DNA from: an uncultured Blautia sp.
GTDB lineage: Bacteria; Bacillota; Clostridia; Lachnospirales; Lachnospiraceae
Length of the DNA: 10,276 nt
Assembly (NCBI GenBank): GCA_934437695.1
Contig: CAKSAW010000034.1
Span: forward strand, 1-10,276
Direction of reading: 5' to 3'
Shown here: positions 5,732 to 10,276 of the stretch, piece after piece
Position numbering within the stretch: position 1 is the stretch's first letter
Layout of the letters: every line of letters begins with the position of its first letter
Notes under the pieces: generated by a model
Databases searched by the model: none
Told to the model about the DNA's origin: nothing
Seen by the model: only the letters and a program-made list of their open reading frames with translations
Made by a program: the position numbers and the translations under genes

Positions 5732-7627
5732 TTGAGTAACGAAAATAATAACCAATTTAATAATGAAGTGCGTGAGAATCATGAGGGACAGTTCGGACGT
5801 GGTCAGAAGAGACCGTATAACAGACAGAAGAATTATAAATTTAAGCCACAGAACAGAAATTCCCATGGAAGAAAGATGGGACAGGATCGTAAGACACCGG
5901 CAGATAAGGAGAAGAACGGAGTACCGGTACCGTTTAAGGCTTCTGTAAAGAATACTTCCCGCAGACAAAAGAAACCAACATCTAAATTAAAGATCATTCC
6001 ACTGGGCGGTCTGGAGCAGATTGGAATGAATATCACAGCATTTGAATATGAGGACAGTATTGTTGTGGTAGACTGCGGACTTGCTTTCCCGGAAGATGAT
6101 ATGCTGGGAATTGACCTTGTTATTCCGGATGTGACTTATTTAAAGGATAATATTTCCAAAGTAAAGGGCTTTGTTATCACACACGGACATGAAGATCATA
6201 TCGGTGCGTTGCCATATGTTCTCAAGGATGTAAATGTCCCTGTTTATTCTACAAAGCTGACCATCGCTCTTATTGCCAATAAGCTGAAAGAGCATAATAT
6301 GACCCACACAACCAAGTTAAAAGAAGTAAAACACGGACAGGTCATTAATCTTGGAGATTTTTCAATCGAATTTATAAAGACTAACCACAGTATTCAGGAT
6401 GCATCTGCACTTGCAATCTATTCACCTGCAGGTATTGTAGTACACACAGGTGACTTTAAGGTAGATTACACACCTGTATTTGGTGATGCAATTGATCTGC
6501 AGCGCTTTGCTGAGATCGGGAAAAAAGGTGTGCTGGCATTAATGTGTGACAGTACAAATGCTGAGAGAAGCGGATTCACTATGTCTGAACGCTCTGTTGG
6601 CCATGTATTTGATAATCTTTTTAATGAATATAAAACAAACAGGATCATTATTGCGACTTTTGCATCCAATGTAGACCGTGTACAGCAGATCATCAATACT
6701 GCTTATCGTTTCGGACGTAAGGTTGCAGTGGAAGGCCGCAGTATGGTAAATGTTATTACTACTGCAGCCGAACTGGGATATCTCCGTATTCCGGATCAGA
6801 CTCTCATAGAGATCGATCAGGTTAAGAATTATCCGGATGAACAGGTGGTGCTGATCACAACAGGAAGCCAGGGCGAATCCATGGCAGCTCTTTCCCGTAT
6901 GGCGGCAAATATCCATAAGAAGATCATAATCAAACCTAATGATACTATTATCTTCAGCTCCAATCCGATTCCGGGAAACGAGAAAGCAGTATCAAAGGTT
7001 ATCAATGAACTTTCCATGAAAGGTGCAAAAGTGATTTTCCAGGATGTTCACGTTTCCGGACATGCATGTCAGGAAGAAATCAAACTGATCTATTCTCTGG
7101 TAAAACCCAAGTATGCAATCCCTGTTCACGGTGAATACAGACATCTGACTGCACAGAAAAATGTAGTTGAGGAACTTGGAATCCCGAAAGAAAATATTTT
7201 TGTTCTGGCATCCGGAAATATTCTGGAACTTGACAGTCAGAGCGCACAGATCACAGGCACTGTACACACAGGTGCGATCCTGGTAGACGGACTTGGTGTA
7301 GGTGATGTAGGAAATATCGTTCTCCGCGACCGCCAACATCTTGCGGAAGATGGAATTATGATTGTTGTGGTGACCTTAGAGCGTCACAGTAATGTGATTC
7401 TCGCAGGACCGGATATTGTATCCAGAGGTTTTGTATATGTCAGAGAGTCTGAGGATCTGATGGATGATGCAAGGGAAGTAGTAGAGAATGCACTGGATTC
7501 CTGTCTGGAACGCAATATTACAGACTGGGGCAAGATTAAAACAGTTGTAAAAGATGCACTCAGCGAGTTCCTGTGGAAACGTACAAAGAGAAGTCCTATG
7601 ATCCTGCCTATTATCATGGAGGCATAA
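5732..7627 (+). CDS. rnj: Ribonuclease J with a basic, low-complexity N-terminal extension
   Basis: A 631-residue metallo-beta-lactamase/beta-CASP ribonuclease. RNase J trims RNA 5' to 3' and can cut internally, and acts in mRNA turnover and rRNA maturation. The catalytic core begins near residue 85 with IIPLGGLEQIG. Zinc-site motifs are HGHEDH (151-156), His219 in TNHS and Asp241 in HTGDF. The beta-CASP region includes HVSGHA (440-445) and PVHGEYRH (465-472), and a C-terminal domain follows to the end. The first 80 or so residues are rich in Asn, Gln, Arg and Lys and look disordered; Bacillus RNase J1 has no such extension. Translation starts at TTG with a strong GGAGG. The gene lies 16 nt after the DUF1292 gene, and the YlbF-family gene starts one base past its stop. 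Confidence 0.94.
   Translation: MSNENNNQFNNEVRENHEGQFGRGQKRPYNRQKNYKFKPQNRNSHGRKMGQDRKTPADKEKNGVPVPFKASVKNTSRRQKKPTSKLKIIPLGGLEQIGMNITAFEYEDSIVVVDCGLAFPEDDMLGIDLVIPDVTYLKDNISKVKGFVITHGHEDHIGALPYVLKDVNVPVYSTKLTIALIANKLKEHNMTHTTKLKEVKHGQVINLGDFSIEFIKTNHSIQDASALAIYSPAGIVVHTGDFKVDYTPVFGDAIDLQRFAEIGKKGVLALMCDSTNAERSGFTMSERSVGHVFDNLFNEYKTNRIIIATFASNVDRVQQIINTAYRFGRKVAVEGRSMVNVITTAAELGYLRIPDQTLIEIDQVKNYPDEQVVLITTGSQGESMAALSRMAANIHKKIIIKPNDTIIFSSNPIPGNEKAVSKVINELSMKGAKVIFQDVHVSGHACQEEIKLIYSLVKPKYAIPVHGEYRHLTAQKNVVEELGIPKENIFVLASGNILELDSQSAQITGTVHTGAILVDGLGVGDVGNIVLRDRQHLAEDGIMIVVVTLERHSNVILAGPDIVSRGFVYVRESEDLMDDAREVVENALDSCLERNITDWGKIKTVVKDALSEFLWKRTKRSPMILPIIMEA
7618..7622 (+). promoter_or_regulatory. 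Ribosome binding site of the YlbF-family gene, inside the RNase J 3' end
   Basis: GGAGG is made by the last sense codons of RNase J, six bases before the next ATG. Ribosomes finishing RNase J would cover it, indicating translational coupling of the pair. Confidence 0.7.
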
Positions 7628-7628
7628 A

Positions 7629-7973
7629 ATGGAACAGAATACAATAGATGAACGTATTAATGAACTTTTGGAAGCTATCAAAGAAAGTCCTGAATATGTG
7701 GAATTTCAGAAGCAGAATGAGATCCTGAAAAAGAATCCGGAGCTGAAAGAAAGAGTAGACGCATTCAGGGAAGATAACTACAAAGTCCAGAATGAATGTG
7801 ATCCGGAGGATTTGTTTGATGTTGTAGAGCTGATGGGAAAAGAATCCGCAGAGCTTCGCAGACATCCGGAAGTAAATGCATATCTGGATGCTGAGCTGGC
7901 CCTTTGTAAAATGATGCAGAAGATAAGTGTAAAGCTGACAGAGGGTATTGATATGGATGTTCCGGGAATCTGA
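7629..7973 (+). CDS. YlbF/YmcA family protein (DUF964)
   Basis: A 114-residue, charged and predominantly helical cytoplasmic protein. The N-terminal ESPEYVEFQKQNEILKKN pattern followed by PELKERVDAFRE is typical of the YlbF/YmcA helical fold; the second half (about 60-105) is again helical. In Bacillus subtilis YlbF, YmcA and YaaT form a complex that influences RNase Y cleavage, competence and biofilm formation. Here the gene sits one base after RNase J and is translationally coupled to it, which suggests a role in RNA decay, but interaction with RNase J itself is only an inference. The protein has just two cysteines (56 and 91) and no Cys-rich tail. Assignment rests on pattern similarity, not on catalytic residues, so it is slightly less certain than for its neighbours. 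Confidence 0.82.
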   Translation: MEQNTIDERINELLEAIKESPEYVEFQKQNEILKKNPELKERVDAFREDNYKVQNECDPEDLFDVVELMGKESAELRRHPEVNAYLDAELALCKMMQKISVKLTEGIDMDVPGI

Positions 7974-8000
7974 TCCCAGCTGAAAGAAAGGAAATAGTTT

Positions 8001-8405
8001 ATGAGTGATACCAAAGAACGTGCAGGTGCGGCAGGCGTTGTTGTTGCAAAAACGTTTTTTAAGATTGCGCTTTATGTTTGTGTGATCGTTCTGCTTTTCT
8101 GGGTAGGAAAGTCTTCTTATCAGTTTGGCCATGATGTCTTTAATCAGCAGGCAATAAGTCCTGGAGAAGGACAGGAAGTTACCGTGGTGATCAAAGAAGA
8201 TGCTTCATTGTATAAAATTGCCAGAACTCTTCAGAAAAAAGGTCTGGTCAAAAGCGCACCTGTATTTTATGTTCAGGAGAGACTTTCGACTTATCATGGC
8301 AAGCTTCAGCCTGGAACTTATCTTTTAAGTACAGCATATACGCCAAACCGTATCATGGGAATCCTGGCAGGAGACGACGAGCAGGAAGGGGTAAGTGATT
8401 CTTGA
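8001..8405 (+). CDS. Short MltG-like membrane protein without the transglycosylase domain
   Basis: A 134-residue protein with a cytoplasmic basic N terminus, one hydrophobic segment at about 18-37 and an outward-facing domain of about 95 residues. The region 58-122 (VTVVIKEDASLYKIARTL, KKGLVKS, then LQPGTYLLS) resembles the LysM-like N-terminal subdomain of the endolytic transglycosylase MltG/YceG. Full MltG is about 330-380 residues and carries its catalytic Glu in a later domain; here the protein ends just where that domain should begin. The next gene overlaps the stop, so no remnant of the missing part lies downstream. It occupies the place of yrrL (mltG) in the Bacillus operon. It could be a peptidoglycan-binding or regulatory stub. 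AAGGA at 7988-7992 supports the ATG start. Confidence 0.78.
   Translation: MSDTKERAGAAGVVVAKTFFKIALYVCVIVLLFWVGKSSYQFGHDVFNQQAISPGEGQEVTVVIKEDASLYKIARTLQKKGLVKSAPVFYVQERLSTYHGKLQPGTYLLSTAYTPNRIMGILAGDDEQEGVSDS
8384..8391 (+). promoter_or_regulatory. Ribosome binding site for the TTG start of trmR
   Basis: GGAAGGGG lies ten bases before TTG 8402, whose TTGA overlaps the stop of the preceding gene. A possible alternative start, ATG 8420, has no good site before it. Confidence 0.55.
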
Positions 8406-9046
8406 TAGTTGATGAGCGGATGCGTACCTATATTAATTCACTGGATATGGGAAATACACAGTTCCTTGAGGAACTGGAACAGTATGCCCTCAGGGAACGT
8501 GTACCCATTATCCGAAGAGAGATGCAGAGTTTTATAAAGATGTTTCTGGCATTAAATCAGCCGAAACGTATTCTGGAGGTGGGGACAGCCATTGGCTTCT
8601 CCACACTTCTTATGTGTGAATACGGTCCGCAGGATCTGGAAATTGTTACCATTGAGAATTATGAAAAAAGAATTCCCATTGCAAAAGAGAATTTCAGAAA
8701 AGCCGGAAGGGAATCACAGATCACTCTGCTGGAAGGGGACGCAGGACAGATATTAAAAGAGCTGGAAGGAACCTTTGATATGATTTTTATGGATGCTGCA
8801 AAGGGACAGTATATCAACTGGCTTCCTGATGTGATGCGCCTTATGAAAAAAAGTGGTGTTCTTATTTCCGACAATGTGCTTCAGGAGGGAGATATTATAG
8901 AATCCCATTATCTTGTGGAGCGCAGGAACAGAACTATATATAAACGGATGCGAGAGTATCTGTATGAACTGAAACATAATCCATCCCTGATAACTTCTAT
9001 CATTCCCCTTGGAGATGGAGTTACAGTCAGTGTGAAACAGGAGTGA
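8402..9046 (+). CDS. trmR: tRNA 5-hydroxyuridine34 O-methyltransferase TrmR (YrrM-like)
   Basis: A 214-residue class I SAM-dependent O-methyltransferase of the catechol-type (methyltransferase 3) family. Motif I is ILEVGTAIGFST (57-68), the acidic residue after strand 2 is in TIENYE, metal-binding positions are likely Asp131 in MDAAKGQY and Asp157/Asn158 in ISDNVL, and LGDGVTVSVK closes the fold. The generic fold alone would allow other O-methyltransferases. The specific call comes from position: in Bacillus subtilis yrrM (trmR) sits between mltG and the U32 genes and methylates ho5U34 to mo5U34 in tRNA. The same order is present here. Start is the TTG overlapping the previous stop by four bases; ATG 8420 would shorten the protein by six residues. 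The next gene's ribosome site lies in its last codons. Confidence 0.86.
   Translation: MIVDERMRTYINSLDMGNTQFLEELEQYALRERVPIIRREMQSFIKMFLALNQPKRILEVGTAIGFSTLLMCEYGPQDLEIVTIENYEKRIPIAKENFRKAGRESQITLLEGDAGQILKELEGTFDMIFMDAAKGQYINWLPDVMRLMKKSGVLISDNVLQEGDIIESHYLVERRNRTIYKRMREYLYELKHNPSLITSIIPLGDGVTVSVKQE
9039..9043 (+). promoter_or_regulatory. Ribosome binding site that fixes the trhP start
   Basis: AGGAG lies eight bases before ATG 9052. The upstream in-frame GTG at 9043 shares a base with this element and so cannot be the start it serves. Confidence 0.7.
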
Positions 9047-9051
9047 ATAAT

Positions 9052-10275
9052 ATGAGAAAAATAGAATTGCTGGTTCCGGCAAGCAGTCTTGAAGTATTAA
9101 AGATTGCTGTTATTTTCGGAGCAGATGCTGTATATATCGGTGGGGAAGCCTTTGGGTTGAGAGCAAAAGCCAAGAACTTTTCCCACGAGGATATGAAAGA
9201 GGGAATTGCATTTGCCCATGAGCATGGGGTAAAGGTCTATGTGACTGTAAATATTCTGGCTCATAACTACGATCTTCAGGGTGTGAGAGAGTATCTGACA
9301 GAGCTTAAGGAACTGAAACCGGATGGACTGATCATCGCTGATCCGGGAATCTTTATGTATGCAAAGGAAATCTGTCCGGAGATTGAACGACATATCAGTA
9401 CGCAGGCGAATAATACAAATTATGAAACATACCGTTTCTGGTATAATCTGGGAGCAAAACGTGTGGTAACAGCCAGAGAGCTTTCCCTTGCTGAGATCAG
9501 AGAGATCAGAGAGCATATTCCGGATGATATGGAGATTGAAACCTTTATCCATGGTGCGATGTGCATTTCCTATTCAGGAAGATGCCTGCTCAGTAATTAT
9601 CTGGCAGGCAGGGATGCAAATCAGGGAGCCTGTACTCATCCGTGCCGCTGGAAATATTCTATTGTAGAAGAGAAACGTCCGGGAGAATATATGCCGGTAT
9701 TTGAGAATGAAAGAGGGACATACATCTTCAACTCAAAGGATCTCTGCATGATCGAACATATGGATGACATCATAAATAGTGGAATCGATAGTCTGAAAAT
9801 TGAGGGACGTATGAAAACTGCCCTCTATGTTGCTACAGTTGCCAGAACTTACCGCAAGGCAATTGATGATTATATGGAGAGCCCTGAGAAATATCAGGCA
9901 AATATGCCATGGTACCAGGAACAGATTTCCAACTGCACTTACAGACAGTTTACAACCGGATTCTTCTATGGAAAACCGGATGAAAATACACAGATTTATG
10001 ATAATAATACTTATCAGAAAGAATACACTTATCTGGGATTTGCAGAAGCTGTGGATGGACGCGGCTATGCACAGATCACTCAGAGAAATAAATTTTCTGT
10101 AGGAGAGACTATCGAGATCATGAAACCGGACGGACAGAATGTAGCTGTCACTGTTAAGGGAATTTATGATGAAGATGGCAATTCCATGGAGAGCGCACCT
10201 CATGCACAGCAGAAACTGTTTATTGACCTGGGAACCGAAATCCAGGTTTATGATTTATTGAGAAGAGCAGAGTAA
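9052..10275 (+). CDS. trhP: U32 family tRNA hydroxylation protein TrhP (YrrO/YegQ-like)
   Basis: A complete 407-residue protein of the peptidase U32 family, ending one base before the window end. It opens with ELLVPASSLEVLKIAV and GADAVYIGG, followed by a TIM-barrel-like domain. The diagnostic U32 signature is HGAMCISYSGRC (167-178) and GACTHPCRW (192-200), giving Cys171, Cys178, Cys194 and Cys198, then LKIEGRMKT (248-256). A C-terminal beta domain (about 325-407) completes the YegQ/YrrO architecture. TrhP homologues are needed to hydroxylate U34 of certain tRNAs to ho5U using a prephenate-derived factor, and in Escherichia coli depend on Fe-S biogenesis; the four cysteines are candidate cluster ligands. 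TrmR, encoded just upstream, would methylate the product. Despite the family name I do not predict a protease. Confidence 0.9.
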   Translation: MRKIELLVPASSLEVLKIAVIFGADAVYIGGEAFGLRAKAKNFSHEDMKEGIAFAHEHGVKVYVTVNILAHNYDLQGVREYLTELKELKPDGLIIADPGIFMYAKEICPEIERHISTQANNTNYETYRFWYNLGAKRVVTARELSLAEIREIREHIPDDMEIETFIHGAMCISYSGRCLLSNYLAGRDANQGACTHPCRWKYSIVEEKRPGEYMPVFENERGTYIFNSKDLCMIEHMDDIINSGIDSLKIEGRMKTALYVATVARTYRKAIDDYMESPEKYQANMPWYQEQISNCTYRQFTTGFFYGKPDENTQIYDNNTYQKEYTYLGFAEAVDGRGYAQITQRNKFSVGETIEIMKPDGQNVAVTVKGIYDEDGNSMESAPHAQQKLFIDLGTEIQVYDLLRRAE

Positions 10276-10276
10276 T

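Noticed and set aside
5669..6036. Minus-strand and alternate-frame ORFs over the RNase J N-terminal extension
   Set aside because: The low-complexity Asn/Arg/Lys codons open other frames by chance; only the TTG-started frame has a ribosome site and continues into the catalytic core.
7964..7977. A GGGA/TCCC hairpin after the YlbF-family gene as a terminator
   Set aside because: The stem is only four pairs and no T-run follows; transcription should continue into the MltG-like gene.
9043..9051. GTG 9043 as start of trhP
   Set aside because: It overlaps the AGGAG element itself; ATG 9052 has ideal spacing and begins at the conserved RKIELLVPA.
1..10276. Mobile elements, CRISPR arrays, tRNA or rRNA genes
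   Set aside because: No transposase, integrase, spaced short repeats, cloverleaf or rRNA-like stretch was seen by eye on either strand.

Overview
The window looks like chromosomal DNA of a low-to-mid-GC Clostridia bacterium, most likely a gut Lachnospiraceae (Blautia/Dorea/Coprococcus type). This is inferred from the protein families, codon use, strong AGGAGG-type ribosome sites and gene order; no rRNA or other marker is present to confirm it. Nearly all of it is coding. I see no mobile element, CRISPR array, tRNA or rRNA gene.

Region 1 (1-2672, + strand) holds the 3' end of rsmE (16S rRNA m3U1498 methyltransferase), an IscS/NifS-type cysteine desulfurase and thiI (tRNA 4-thiouridine synthase). 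The last two form a sulfur-donor/acceptor pair. Region 2 (2690-3253) is a single minus-strand gene for a small HPr-fold protein that lacks the phosphorylatable active-site His. It has a clear sigma-A promoter and its own intrinsic terminator. An AT-rich divergent intergenic stretch with an imperfect direct repeat separates it from the next gene. Region 3 (3254-4585) is mtaB, the radical-SAM enzyme for ms2t6A37 in tRNA. In Bacillus subtilis rsmE and mtaB are adjacent (yqeU-yqeV), so the desulfurase, thiI and HPr-like genes look inserted into that block.

Region 4 (4586-4748) is an AT-rich leader with a candidate promoter and four exact ACAATA/TATTGT half-sites in inverted arrangements. Region 5 (4749-10275) is one tightly packed + strand operon: ireB, ruvX/yqgF, a DUF1292 gene (yrzB-like), RNase J, a YlbF-family gene, a short MltG-like membrane protein lacking the catalytic domain, trmR and trhP. 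It follows the B. subtilis yrzL-yrrK-yrzB-yrrL-yrrM-yrrN/O order, with RNase J and the YlbF-family gene added between yrzB and the mltG position.

The common theme is RNA maturation and modification: rRNA methylation (RsmE), rRNA processing (RuvX/YqgF), mRNA and rRNA decay (RNase J, perhaps the YlbF-family protein), and tRNA modification at U8 (ThiI), A37 (MtaB) and U34 (TrhP then TrmR). Several of these enzymes depend on sulfur or Fe-S supply, which the desulfurase could provide. I did not find a clearly new multi-gene system. The most unusual items are the His-less HPr, the MltG stub, the RNase J/YlbF pairing and the two repeat-bearing intergenic regions.
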